Counted from the first letter of the stretch, positions 1-7,697 are shown. The stretch is 18,237 nt of DNA from an uncultured Clostridium sp. (GCA_958442925.1 CAUCIO010000027.1:1-18237); one strand, 5' to 3'. Numbers and translations: made by a program. Notes: generated from the sequence alone by a model not told the origin.

Positions 1-836
1 GCCTGATAATTCAGCTGACCAATTCCAGGCCACACAAAAATCGTCTCCACAATCAGCGCTCCGCTCAACAGGTCTGGAAGGCGGTTGCAGAGCACCGTGA
101 TAATAGACACTCTGGCATTTCTCATTCCATGTCTTAAAATCGCCTGCTTTTTCGTGAGTCCCTTGGCCTGGGCTGTTTTCATGTAATCCTCCGATACAGT
201 GGACAGAATGGAGGAGCGGGTATACCGAAGCAGGGTGGCTGTCTGGGTAAGAGCCGAGGCAGTCACCGGCAGAATCATGTGACGCCCGATGTCCAGCGCC
301 CTGTCTATGCCCTGGTAATTTTTCCCCATGGTTTCAATCCCTGAAAAGGGAAGGACTGCCAAATCGTATCCAAATACCTTGATCAGCAGAAGTCCAAAGA
401 AAAATACCGGGATGGAAACGCCGATAAACGATAAGACAGTCAGCGCCCGATCCCACAGGGAATTGGGATACATGGCTGAAAATACTCCGATTCCAATGGA
501 AATCACTGTACTTAACACAAAGGAGGACATGGCTAAAAGCAGAGTATTTCCAAACCTGTCTGCTATCAATGCAGCCACAGGAGCCCTGTGCTGGATAGAG
601 TATCCCAGATCAAACTGGAGCGTCCTTAAAAGCCACTTCCCGTACTGGACGGGAAGCGGGTCATAATAGCCGATTTCCTGAAGTTTTGTCTCCAGAAAGG
701 TCGGATCTGTATCATGCTGAATCATGTTTAAAAACGGGTTTCCCGGCTGGAGGCGGATGATACAGAAAATCACCGCCGTCACGCCCAGAAGCATAATCAG
801 GGCAGCTGCCAGCCTTCTTGAGATAAACCGTGTCAT
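1..836 (-). CDS. DppB-type peptide/nickel ABC transporter permease (C-terminus beyond window)
   Basis: Inner-membrane subunit of a family-5 (Dpp/Opp/Nik) ABC importer. I read it directly on the minus strand from an ATG at 836; AGGAGG lies about 12 bases upstream and only 18 bases separate it from the stop of the binding-protein gene. The first 278 residues are present. The N-terminus (about 9-30) is the usual first membrane segment, ending in LQPGNPF. Further hydrophobic segments lie near 97-122, 131-155 and 187-205. The EAA loop that docks on the ATPase is visible at about 216-241 (EDYMKTAQAKGLTKKQ, then RHGMRNA). Family members are about 305-320 residues, so roughly 30-40 residues are missing past the window edge. 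The second permease (DppC) and the ATPases are probably further left. The substrate cannot be told from sequence. Confidence 0.93.
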   Translation of the reverse strand, partial: MTRFISRRLAAALIMLLGVTAVIFCIIRLQPGNPFLNMIQHDTDPTFLETKLQEIGYYDPLPVQYGKWLLRTLQFDLGYSIQHRAPVAALIADRFGNTLLLAMSSFVLSTVISIGIGVFSAMYPNSLWDRALTVLSFIGVSIPVFFFGLLLIKVFGYDLAVLPFSGIETMGKNYQGIDRALDIGRHMILPVTASALTQTATLLRYTRSSILSTVSEDYMKTAQAKGLTKKQAILRHGMRNARVSIITVLCNRLPDLLSGALIVETIFVWPGIGQLNYQ

Positions 837-854
837 TTCGGTAATTCTACCTCC

Positions 855-2564
855 TTACTGGGCAAAATCCCACTCCCAGATGTCGCAGAAAATATTAAAG
901 GTATATGGATCAAAGTTCTCCAGCTTCGGGTTGCACATGATCTCGCGATCCTGTGCATAGAGGAAAATCATCGGCACATCTTCATTGATCTGCTTTGCCA
1001 CATTCAGATAGTACTCTTTTCGCTCTTCCTGATTAGTAGTCTTCATACCCTTTTCGATGTTTTCATCTACCAGATCATTTTTGTAGGCGCCAAAGTTAAA
1101 GCTTCCCACTCCCGGCTCATCAGAAGCGGAATCGGAATGCCACCAGCCATACGGATTCGGATCATCGGAGAAATAGCAGTTTAAAGCATACATTTCAAAG
1201 TTGTGATTATAAATACAATCATCAGCCACTACGCTGTCCTCCTCAATGGAAACCTCCACATCGATTCCCACCTCAGCCAGACACTCTTTTGCATAGAGCA
1301 CTGCATTTTCTCTTGTTTTAGAGTCATTGGAGCAGCGGATGGTAAACTGAAGTTTCTCCCCATCTGCATTCTCTCTCACTCCGTCTCCGTCTGCATCTGT
1401 CCAGCCGGACGCCTCCAGAAGCTCTTTGGCTTTTTCCGGATTGTAAGCGTAATTGTTTAACTCTCCTTCTGCCGGACTTGCCCATGAACCTGGCAGGAAC
1501 GGGGAATCCAGAAGCTTTCCTCTTCCCTCTACGATGGTATCCAGAATCAGAGCGCGGTCAATGGCATACAGCATAGCCTGTCTTAAATTCTTATCCTGGA
1601 ATACCGGACGGCGCAGGTTAAAGGAAATATACTGATACATATTGTCAGGAATGGAATATTTGGCAAATCCCTGAGCCTCCAGCTCCTCTACCTCGCTGCT
1701 TCTCAGCTCCTTTACATCTACAATGTCAATATTTCCGCTGACAAGCTCTGCTGAGATGGCATCCTGGTTTACTACCTTTAAAATAAAGTTGTCAATCTTG
1801 GGAGCGCCCTCAAAGAATTCATCATGGGCTTCCAGGGAAACATACTGTCCCGGCTCAAACTTAGTCACCTTATAGGGACCGCAGCCAACCGGATAATTCA
1901 GAAGCTCTGTCTGCTTCTCCCACTCCTCCTGGGGAATCTCACTCCAGATATGTTCCGGCATAATGCCATAGGTTCCAAAATCGGTAAGGAACGGAGCATA
2001 CGGCTCTGTCAGCTCCAGTCTCAGTACATTGCCGTCCAGGACAGTCACACCACTGATGGAATCTGCCTGTCCGTTTTTAAATTCCTCAAAGCCTTTCAGA
2101 GAAGAAACCTTATCCGAATCAGAGCTGCTTTTTGCTGTCTGCTCCAGTGTAAAAATCAGATCATCCATAGTAAAATCTTCACCATCCTGCCATTTCACAT
2201 CCTGGCGGATTTTAAAATCAATGGTTTTCTGATCTTCAGAAACAGTGTAGCTCTCTGCCAGATACGGCTTTAAGCTTCCGTCTGAATCAAAAGTTAAAAG
2301 AGAAGCATAGATTAATTTCTCAAGAGCTGTATCGCTTCCCATATAGGAAAGAATCGGTAAAAAAGTTCCCACCGGAGCTGTAGGGGTACCATACACAACT
2401 GTATCCTTTTTCTCCCCTTCTGTCTCCTGTCCCCCTGTGGTTTCTGCCTGTGACGCTCCTTTTGAAGTCTCTGCCGGTGTGTCTGTCTTCTGTCCAACGC
2501 TGCAGCCTGTCATCATGCAGGCAGCCAGCCCTGCGGCCAGAATACGTGCAAATTTCTTTTTCAT
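855..2564 (-). CDS. Extracellular solute-binding lipoprotein, family 5 (peptide/nickel type)
   Basis: Substrate-binding lipoprotein feeding the DppB-type permease just downstream. The open frame extends upstream to 2672, but I place the start at ATG 2564. From there the protein has a classic lipoprotein signal (MKKKFARILAAGLAACMMTGC, with lipid-anchored Cys21), and GAAAGGA precedes it at a suitable distance. The extra 36 upstream residues are a low-complexity Lys/Asn/Ile run translated from an A-rich leader. The mature protein begins with a Thr/Glu/Lys-rich linker, then shows SBP_bac_5 features: LTFDSDGSLKPYLAESY, KWQDGEDFTMDD, LRQAMLYAIDR and a C-terminal NVAKQINEDVPMIFLY. At 569 residues it is slightly longer than E. 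coli DppA. It lies 112 bases after the DUF169 gene, probably in one operon. Ligand unknown. Confidence 0.93.
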   Translation of the reverse strand: MKKKFARILAAGLAACMMTGCSVGQKTDTPAETSKGASQAETTGGQETEGEKKDTVVYGTPTAPVGTFLPILSYMGSDTALEKLIYASLLTFDSDGSLKPYLAESYTVSEDQKTIDFKIRQDVKWQDGEDFTMDDLIFTLEQTAKSSSDSDKVSSLKGFEEFKNGQADSISGVTVLDGNVLRLELTEPYAPFLTDFGTYGIMPEHIWSEIPQEEWEKQTELLNYPVGCGPYKVTKFEPGQYVSLEAHDEFFEGAPKIDNFILKVVNQDAISAELVSGNIDIVDVKELRSSEVEELEAQGFAKYSIPDNMYQYISFNLRRPVFQDKNLRQAMLYAIDRALILDTIVEGRGKLLDSPFLPGSWASPAEGELNNYAYNPEKAKELLEASGWTDADGDGVRENADGEKLQFTIRCSNDSKTRENAVLYAKECLAEVGIDVEVSIEEDSVVADDCIYNHNFEMYALNCYFSDDPNPYGWWHSDSASDEPGVGSFNFGAYKNDLVDENIEKGMKTTNQEERKEYYLNVAKQINEDVPMIFLYAQDREIMCNPKLENFDPYTFNIFCDIWEWDFAQ

Positions 2565-2676
2565 TTCTCTTTTCCTTTCGTTGATTTTATTTATTTTGTT
2601 TTGTTTGTTATGTTTTTTTATTTTATTCGTTTTATTTATACATATTTTTATAAGCTGCCCGGCTTTCCACAAATTT
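2565..2676 (-). promoter_or_regulatory. A-rich, G-poor leader upstream of the family-5 binding protein
   Basis: On the minus strand the stretch from about 2640 to 2585 is a run of AAATAAAA/AACAAAA-like units almost without G, followed by the Shine-Dalgarno GAAAGGA. It would make an unstructured mRNA leader. I see no convincing promoter in it, so it is probably an intercistronic leader that favours ribosome loading and high expression of the binding protein. The functional reading is inference. Confidence 0.4.
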
Positions 2677-3452
2677 CTAGTCGTTGCCTGACTGCTTATA
2701 CAGTTCCTCCGGATACTTCTTTTCCTTGGCGTAGCTCATATACACCTTTCCGAATTCTATTTCAAATCCCAGCTCATCCGGCATTTCCAGACGCTCAGAC
2801 AGCGCCTGCTTCTCTTTATCTGACATAGCAGGATTCACGGTTTTTAAGACGCCTTCTGCCACATCTCTAAACAGGTGAATCGGCATACCTGCTCCGATTT
2901 CTCCATCCTCTGCGCTCGTATTGGTTCTGGCTCCCAGACACAGCATAGACACATTCAGATCATTTTTCATGTATGGTCTGGCTACCAGATCGGCACAGAT
3001 TCCCTGATTTCCAATCATGCCAATATTCTTTGCCAGCCATTGCATAACAGCATAACCACATCTGCATCCTCCATCTCCTCCAGAGGACCTGTCATGACAC
3101 CGTAAATTCTCTGATCCACGAAGCAGAGATCCTGCTGCACCTGTCTGGCAATGGCCGCGTCTTCATACAATCTCAAAGTAGAAAACTGTTTCCCTGACCA
3201 CACATAATTGGAAACCTTTTTCATGCCCAGCATTTCCGGGCCGCCCTGACATCCGAAGGTGTCAGCCTTTCCCTTCATAATCTTTCCTTCCATTGCTCTG
3301 GCAGTGAGAGCGCAGAAGCATCCGCCTGCTTTTGGTTCAGGCACATTTACCAGATCCTCATACTCCTCTTTCAGAAAGATAAACTTGATTCCGACTACCT
3401 GCCTGGAGAGTCCCAGCGCCTTACTGAACCGTTTTATGAGCTGCTTTTCCAT
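2677..3452 (-). pseudogene. DUF169 family protein, split by a frameshift near 3035-3060
   Basis: Two adjoining minus-strand frames together make one DUF169-type protein. The first part runs from ATG 3452 (AAAAGGAAAG upstream) through MEKQLIKRFSKALGL, then PEPKAGGCFCALTARAMEGK, to EDADVVMLLCN, and hits a stop at 3015-3017. The second frame is open upstream of its first ATG (3045) and carries the rest: MQWLAKNIGMIGNQGICADL, VSMLCLGARTNTS, GAGMPIHLF, ending at TAG 2677. The ATG at 3045 lies inside the conserved core, so the second part is not an independent gene. The shift equals one missing base modulo 3. DUF169 proteins are small cytosolic proteins of unknown function, so none is assigned here. 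The gene is first in a probable operon with a family-5 peptide transporter. It may be a real pseudogene or a sequence/assembly error. Confidence 0.82.
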
Positions 3453-3520
3453 TTTCCATCTTTCCTTTTATCTGTTAAATTTTCTTTCATGCCTTTTAGT
3501 TATTACTGGCATACATGGGC

Positions 3521-3549
3521 ATCATATCAGTTATTTCGTTTATATTCAA
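3521..3549 (-). promoter_or_regulatory. Sigma-A-type promoter for the DUF169 / family-5 transporter operon
   Basis: Minus strand: -35 TTGAAT at 3549-3544, exactly 17 bases, then -10 TATGAT at 3526-3521. Transcription would start near 3514, giving a leader of about 60 bases before ATG 3452. It is the best promoter match in this intergenic region and lies just downstream of the dyad at 3570-3596. Confidence 0.65.
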
Positions 3550-3569
3550 TGTTTTTATGTTATTTTTCA

Positions 3570-3596
3570 GACAATATGTTTATTTTCTATATTGTC
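3570..3596. promoter_or_regulatory. LysR-type T-N11-A dyad upstream of the promoter
   Basis: A perfect inverted repeat, GACAATAT (3570-3577) and ATATTGTC (3589-3596), has an 11-base centre. It has the T-N11-A form recognised by LysR-type regulators. Its centre (3583) is about 69 bases upstream of the predicted start near 3514, the usual place of a LysR recognition site. No LysR gene is in the window. The dyad is seen directly; the regulator class is inference. Confidence 0.5.
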
Positions 3597-3603
3597 GTTT
3601 GTA

Positions 3604-3620
3604 TATAGATTCTATCTATA
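3604..3620. repeat. Short dyad TATAGAT-N3-ATCTATA
   Basis: Perfect 7-base inverted repeat with a 3-base centre, upstream of the T-N11-A dyad. It could be a second operator or part of the same control region. The same 7-mer recurs in the dyad at 13832-13859. AT-rich, so chance is possible. Confidence 0.4.
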
Positions 3621-3652
3621 ATGTTTTTCACGAGATGCAGCTTCTCATGACA

Positions 3653-3700
3653 TAAAAAATACAGCCTGGAAAACACCTTTCCTGATGTTCTTCCAGACTG
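3653..3700 (-). terminator. Intrinsic terminator after the nitrilase gene
   Basis: On the minus strand CAGTCTGGAA (3700-3691) pairs with TTCCAGGCTG (3671-3662), 10 pairs with one G-U, followed by TATTTTTT. It starts 16 bases after the nitrilase stop codon and ends that transcript before the DUF169 promoter. Confidence 0.85.
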
Positions 3701-3716
3701 CATCTGTCTCATTTCC

Positions 3717-4586
3717 TTATTTTTCTTTTTTACTGATTACCTCATACACATCGGTTCTCCGGTTCTCCAGCGATGGAAGCTGAGTCCGTATCTGATCCAG
3801 ATAGTCCAGATCAATCTGGGCGTAGGTGATGCACTCTGTATCCCTGGCCCTGGCTATAATCGTTCCCCAGGGGTCTACTACCATGCTGTTTCCATAGGCC
3901 GCGTAAGCTGGTTTTGTGCCAATCTGGCCTGCCGCCACAATATAGCAGCCATTCTCTATCGCTCTGGCCCGCAGAAGCGGCTCCCAGTGATCCTTTCCCG
4001 TAGGCATGGTAAAGCTGGCCGGTACGAACATTACCTGGGCCCCCTGAAGAGCCATCAGACGGTATAACTCCGGAAAGCGGATATCGTAGCAGATTGACAT
4101 ACCGAAGGTTCCAAGCTCTGTGGAGACGGTTGTAATCTCATTTCCCCCTTCCACGCGGTCGGATTCCCTAAACGGTGTCCCATCTGCCAGCGTAATGTCA
4201 AACATGTGAAGCTTTCTGTACTGGGCGGCTATCTCTCCGTCCGGGTTAATGAGAAGACTTAAGTTTCTGGACTTTTTCTGCCCCGGCACCTGCTCTGTTA
4301 TGCTTCCTCCGTGAATCCATACCTTATGCTCTCTGGCCTTCCTGCAGAGAATATCTGATGTATAGCCGGGAATTTCTTCCTTTCCTCCTCCTTCTCCTGT
4401 ATTTCTGCCAATGAGATTCATCACCTCCGGAAAACAGATGAGCTTCGCTCCGTGGCCTGCTGCCTCATCTATAAAGCGACAGGCTTTTTTCATATTTTCG
4501 CCCTTGTCATTCTGGGTATCCATCTGAATCAGGGCAATTTCATAACTTCTGAGCGTCGTTTTGTTTCCTGTATCTGTTTGAATCAT
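3717..4586 (-). CDS. Nitrilase-superfamily carbon-nitrogen hydrolase (Nit1/Nit2 amidase-like)
   Basis: Cytosolic amidase of the nitrilase superfamily, 289 residues from ATG 4586 with AGGAGGAT 10 bases upstream. The Glu-Lys-Cys catalytic triad is complete: Glu54 in CFPEV, Lys125 in YRKLHMFD and Cys166 in SICYDIRFPELYR. KLHMFD, ICYDIRFPELYR and the later PWGTIIARA are typical of the Nit1/Nit2 branch, whose known members hydrolyse omega-amides such as 2-oxoglutaramate or deaminated glutathione. Activity on nitriles is unlikely. It lies 89 bases after a NitT/TauT-type permease gene and ends at a terminator, so it may be the last gene of that operon; a candidate promoter of its own lies in the gap. 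The exact substrate is unknown. Confidence 0.9.
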   Translation of the reverse strand: MIQTDTGNKTTLRSYEIALIQMDTQNDKGENMKKACRFIDEAAGHGAKLICFPEVMNLIGRNTGEGGGKEEIPGYTSDILCRKAREHKVWIHGGSITEQVPGQKKSRNLSLLINPDGEIAAQYRKLHMFDITLADGTPFRESDRVEGGNEITTVSTELGTFGMSICYDIRFPELYRLMALQGAQVMFVPASFTMPTGKDHWEPLLRARAIENGCYIVAAGQIGTKPAYAAYGNSMVVDPWGTIIARARDTECITYAQIDLDYLDQIRTQLPSLENRRTDVYEVISKKEK

Positions 4587-4638
4587 AGGGTATCCTCCTG
4601 CGCCTTATCAGCCTTTATTTCACTCATTATCTGCTGTT

Positions 4639-4667
4639 ATTATACATGGTTTATCATACCCGCACAA
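4639..4667 (-). promoter_or_regulatory. Candidate promoter for the nitrilase gene
   Basis: Minus strand: TTGTGC (4667-4662), 17 bases, then a perfect TATAAT (4644-4639), about 53 bases before ATG 4586. The -35 is weak, the -10 perfect. It would let the amidase be expressed separately from the transporter genes upstream. Confidence 0.5.
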
Positions 4668-4675
4668 CTGAAACC

Positions 4676-5473
4676 TTATCTGCCGGAAACCTGTTTTTCC
4701 AGAAAGGCGATTCCCTGGTAGAGGAGCGCTGCCATCAGGCAGAGGATCACAATGCTCATGATAACCAGATCCATCTTAAATACCTGGCTTCCATAAATAA
4801 TCAGATAACCCAGCCCTCTGTCCGCAGCCAGGAACTCTCCTATCATGACTCCTACCAGACAGAGGCCTGCATTTACCTTCATATTGCTGACAATCAGAGG
4901 GATGGAACCTGGCAGGAGGACTTTTCTGAGAACGTCCTTTCTCGTACCGCCAAGAGAATAAATCAGCTTTATCTGATCCGGATCCATAGAGGAAAAACCC
5001 TGGTAGAGAATCAGGACAGAGCCGAACACTGCCACCGATACAGCGGCTGTCACAATGGTTCTCATATTGCTTCCCAGCCATACGATCAGAAGAGGGGCCA
5101 GGGCAGATTTGGGAAGGCTGTTCAGCATGACTAAATAAGGCTCCAGAAGGGCAGAAGCTGTCTGACTCTTCCAGAGGGCCATAGCCCCTCCAAGCCCCAG
5201 AACTGTCACCAGAAAAAAGCTTACTCCAGTCTCCAGAAGCGTCACCCCTATATGCGGGGCAATGCTTCCGTCTCCTGCCATAGATAAAAAGCACCGAAAT
5301 GCTCTGGAGGGAGAGCTGAAAATAAAATCATCCAGCAGTCCTGTCTCTGCACTCAGCTCCCAGACTGCCAGAAAAACGAAAAAGAGAAGGATGCGTCCTG
5401 CTGCAATCCTTCTCCTATAGCGTTTCTGCCCTGCGACAAACGTCCGCTGGGCCAGACTTTCATTCTGATTCAT
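4676..5473 (-). CDS. ABC transporter permease, NitT/TauT (SsuC/TauC/ThiX) type
   Basis: Inner-membrane permease of an importer for nitrate-, sulfonate-, taurine- or pyrimidine-precursor-like solutes. The frame is open to an ATG at 5494, but I choose ATG 5473 (MNQNESLAQR) because GGGAGG sits 6 bases before it; this gives 265 residues and a 14-base overlap with the ATPase gene, implying translational coupling. About six hydrophobic segments are visible, the first just after a basic RRRIAAGR. The family EAA loop reads IYSLGGTRKDVLRKVLLPGSIP, followed by the usual GEFLAADRGLGYLI. Length is normal for SsuC/TauC. No binding protein is encoded in this window, so the substrate is open. Confidence 0.9.
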   Translation of the reverse strand: MNQNESLAQRTFVAGQKRYRRRIAAGRILLFFVFLAVWELSAETGLLDDFIFSSPSRAFRCFLSMAGDGSIAPHIGVTLLETGVSFFLVTVLGLGGAMALWKSQTASALLEPYLVMLNSLPKSALAPLLIVWLGSNMRTIVTAAVSVAVFGSVLILYQGFSSMDPDQIKLIYSLGGTRKDVLRKVLLPGSIPLIVSNMKVNAGLCLVGVMIGEFLAADRGLGYLIIYGSQVFKMDLVIMSIVILCLMAALLYQGIAFLEKQVSGR

Positions 5474-6245
5474 GGGACACCTCCCTGTTTTCAAGAATCT
5501 TCCATACCTGATTAAAGTACCCGGAAAACTCCGGCGCGCTTCTGCGCCTTAACGGACTGAGATCCGGCTCTGAAAACTTCACAGTCAGAACTTCCTTGAT
5601 GCTTCCAGGTCTTTTTGTGAGAATTACAATCCTGTCTGCTGCGCTGACTGCCTCTGCCAGATCATGGGTAATCAGCACTGCTGTCTTTTTATTTTCTCTG
5701 ATAATGGAGCTGATATCGTCGCACACTTCCAGCCTTGTCTGATAATCAAGGGCTGAAAAGGGTTCATCTAACAGCAGAATATCTGGATCCAGCGCCAGCG
5801 TCCGTATCAGAGCCGCCCTCTGCCGCATTCCTCCAGATAATTCTGACGGCTTTTTATTTTTAAATGGAGCAAGGCCATAGGACTGAAACAGCATTTCCAC
5901 CCTTTCCCTGTGTTCTCTGTCCATCTGCCCCCGTATTTCCAGCCCCAGACAGGCATTGGAAAAAACGTCCCTCCATTCAAACAGATGATCTCTCTGAAGC
6001 ATGTAGCCGATCCTGGGACTGGTTCCCTTTACCGGCTCCCCGTCTATGAGAACACTTCCCTTCTCCGGCACGAGAAGACCGCACAGAATAGAAAGAAGCG
6101 TCGATTTGCCACAGCCTGACGGACCTACCACAGCCAGAAATTCCCCCTCCTCTGCCTGGAAGGATATATCTGAAAGAGCCTTCGTCTCTCCCTCCATCGA
6201 GTGGTAGGAATAGGAAAGTCCCTGAACCTCCAGCTTGGAACTCAT
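5460..6245 (-). CDS. ABC transporter ATP-binding protein, NitT/TauT (SsuB/TauB) type
   Basis: ATPase partner of the downstream permease. 261 residues from ATG 6245, with AAGGAGAG 8 bases upstream. It has all the nucleotide-binding motifs: Walker A GPSGCGKST (41-49), Q-loop around YMLQRD (81-86), signature LSGGM (136-140), Walker B ILLLDE (156-161) and H-loop His194 in LITHD. The sequence DHLFEWRDVFSNACLGLE and the C-terminal LTKRPGSIKEVL tail are typical of SsuB/TauB-like subunits. Its stop overlaps the permease start by 14 bases. The gap to the CmpB gene upstream is 102 bases; I see no clear terminator or promoter there, so readthrough is possible. Confidence 0.92.
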   Translation of the reverse strand: MSSKLEVQGLSYSYHSMEGETKALSDISFQAEEGEFLAVVGPSGCGKSTLLSILCGLLVPEKGSVLIDGEPVKGTSPRIGYMLQRDHLFEWRDVFSNACLGLEIRGQMDREHRERVEMLFQSYGLAPFKNKKPSELSGGMRQRAALIRTLALDPDILLLDEPFSALDYQTRLEVCDDISSIIRENKKTAVLITHDLAEAVSAADRIVILTKRPGSIKEVLTVKFSEPDLSPLRRRSAPEFSGYFNQVWKILENREVSHESE

Positions 6246-6347
6246 ACTATTTTCTCTCCTTCATTTGCTGTTACTTCAGTATATGGGACTTTCCCCTGCC
6301 CTGTGCGGGTTCTTTCACTTCCTGTTTTTTATTTTAGTTCTCTTCCG

Positions 6348-7667
6348 TTAGCGGGACAGCGCGTTAGGATAAATTTTCTCCATTCTCGTATCGTTAAACC
6401 GTTCATCTATCAGCTGTTCCACAGCATTTCTCGGCGGCCTTCCCTCCGCTCTCCTGTCGTATCGAATCAGCGCCATGGAGGAGACAGCTATATTCACTGC
6501 CATAAACGCAATCAGAATCCAGGTCATCACATAGCCCCACAGCACTGGAATTTTCTCAATCCAGCCTGAAAACAGCGGGTACAGATTTTTAATCCAGATC
6601 ACAGCTGCAATTCCCCAGAAAAAGCAGTAGAGAAGGTTAATTCTTCCACCCAGATTAAAAGGAATTTTGCTGTAATCCCAGAACACCTTGCCAAATACCA
6701 GCTCTGTAAAGACACTGCAGATATATTCGTAGGCTCCGCCCAGCACAGTACCGATGACAAACAGGTGGCGATCCGGCTTCTCCCTGTCCTTGTAAAGAAG
6801 AGCTGTGGCTGCCGCTATGGCAAGTCCCCACACAATGCTGAAGGGGCCCCACACAAGACTGCTGCGGCTCATCCACACACCGGCTGTAAGGCGGCAGAAA
6901 ATCGTCTCCACCACATCTCCCAGAAATGCACCAATCAGGAACAGCCAGAACAGCTTATAAAAGCCGCATCCTCCGGCAAATACCTTCTGCCGTCCAATCT
7001 GCTCTGATACCTCCAGAATCAGTGGATATGCCTGTTCCATACGCCGGGCTACCCTGGCCTCAATCCGGCTCCCCAGACGGGCAGTCGCCAATGCCAGCCG
7101 GCTGTTCAGCTGCTGAAGCTTCTCTGCATCCGTTTCCTTCTTCTCTGTATGGCGTTTCACATGCCACACAGTAGCTGCTGAAGCTGACATATCGAGAAAA
7201 AGCATGCCTGCCGCTCCCAGCGTCAGCAGACTGGAAACAAAGGACGGCAGCAGGCGGCACAGTCCCACCAGGAGACCGTCTCCCCACCGGACAGCGACAG
7301 TTCCCAAAATTCCCCAGAGCAGCGAATACTGGGCGCAGATGTATCCGTCAAAGTTCCACCTTTTCTCTGAGTAATCCCACCACTTTTTCTGATTCAGACG
7401 TTCCAGAAGCTTACCTGCAAACCACTCGACAGCCGTGCCGACTACCATACAGCCCAGAAACAGGAAAAGAAATCTTTCTCTAAGCTCCTGAAGGGCTGCA
7501 GTCATCACCACTGCTGCCACACCGTAGACCGTACAGAACGGACCTGTGGTAAATCCTCTGTTTACAAACCGCTTCTGCCGTATAGTTCCCGCCGCTGTCT
7601 CCAGCGCCCAGCCTAAAAATGAATAGAGCAGAAACAGCCACAGCAGTTCTATCCCCGTATATTTCAT
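6348..7667 (-). CDS. CmpB-type (PF06541) putative ABC-transporter membrane protein, two fused domains
   Basis: Integral membrane protein of 439 residues, from ATG 7667 with AGGAGGT 8 bases upstream. It resembles the poorly characterised ABC_trans_CmpB family and contains the unit twice. In the N half FLGWALETAAGTIRQ to FTTGPFCTVYGV lies at 17-50, then WWDYSEKRWNFDGYIC at 96-111. In the C half FLGDVVETIFCRL to LVWGPFSIVWGL lies at 248-282, then FWDYSKIPFNLGGRIN at 329-344. A charged, probably cytoplasmic linker with coiled-coil-like sequence lies at about 170-228, and a last membrane segment at about 380-402 precedes a basic tail. Despite the family name there is no ATPase motif; any tie to the downstream ABC genes is unproven. 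Function unknown. Confidence 0.8.
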   Translation of the reverse strand: MKYTGIELLWLFLLYSFLGWALETAAGTIRQKRFVNRGFTTGPFCTVYGVAAVVMTAALQELRERFLFLFLGCMVVGTAVEWFAGKLLERLNQKKWWDYSEKRWNFDGYICAQYSLLWGILGTVAVRWGDGLLVGLCRLLPSFVSSLLTLGAAGMLFLDMSASAATVWHVKRHTEKKETDAEKLQQLNSRLALATARLGSRIEARVARRMEQAYPLILEVSEQIGRQKVFAGGCGFYKLFWLFLIGAFLGDVVETIFCRLTAGVWMSRSSLVWGPFSIVWGLAIAAATALLYKDREKPDRHLFVIGTVLGGAYEYICSVFTELVFGKVFWDYSKIPFNLGGRINLLYCFFWGIAAVIWIKNLYPLFSGWIEKIPVLWGYVMTWILIAFMAVNIAVSSMALIRYDRRAEGRPPRNAVEQLIDERFNDTRMEKIYPNALSR

Positions 7668-7697
7668 TGCAGCACCTCCTGAATATGTGATTGTACC

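Noticed and set aside
2312..2497. Short frames on both strands inside the family-5 binding protein gene
   Set aside because: They are out-of-frame shadows with basic, low-information translations and no start signals.
2565..2672. N-terminal extension of the binding protein to 2672
   Set aside because: It encodes a Lys/Asn low-complexity run, lacks a Shine-Dalgarno, and would bury the lipoprotein signal peptide.
3015..3060. Programmed -1 frameshift in the DUF169 gene
   Set aside because: No X-XXY-YYZ slippery site; the 19-base repeat explanation also accounts for the family spacing.
4646..5134. Plus-strand open frame opposite the NitT/TauT permease
   Set aside because: Shadow of the permease gene; hydrophilic translation without family features.
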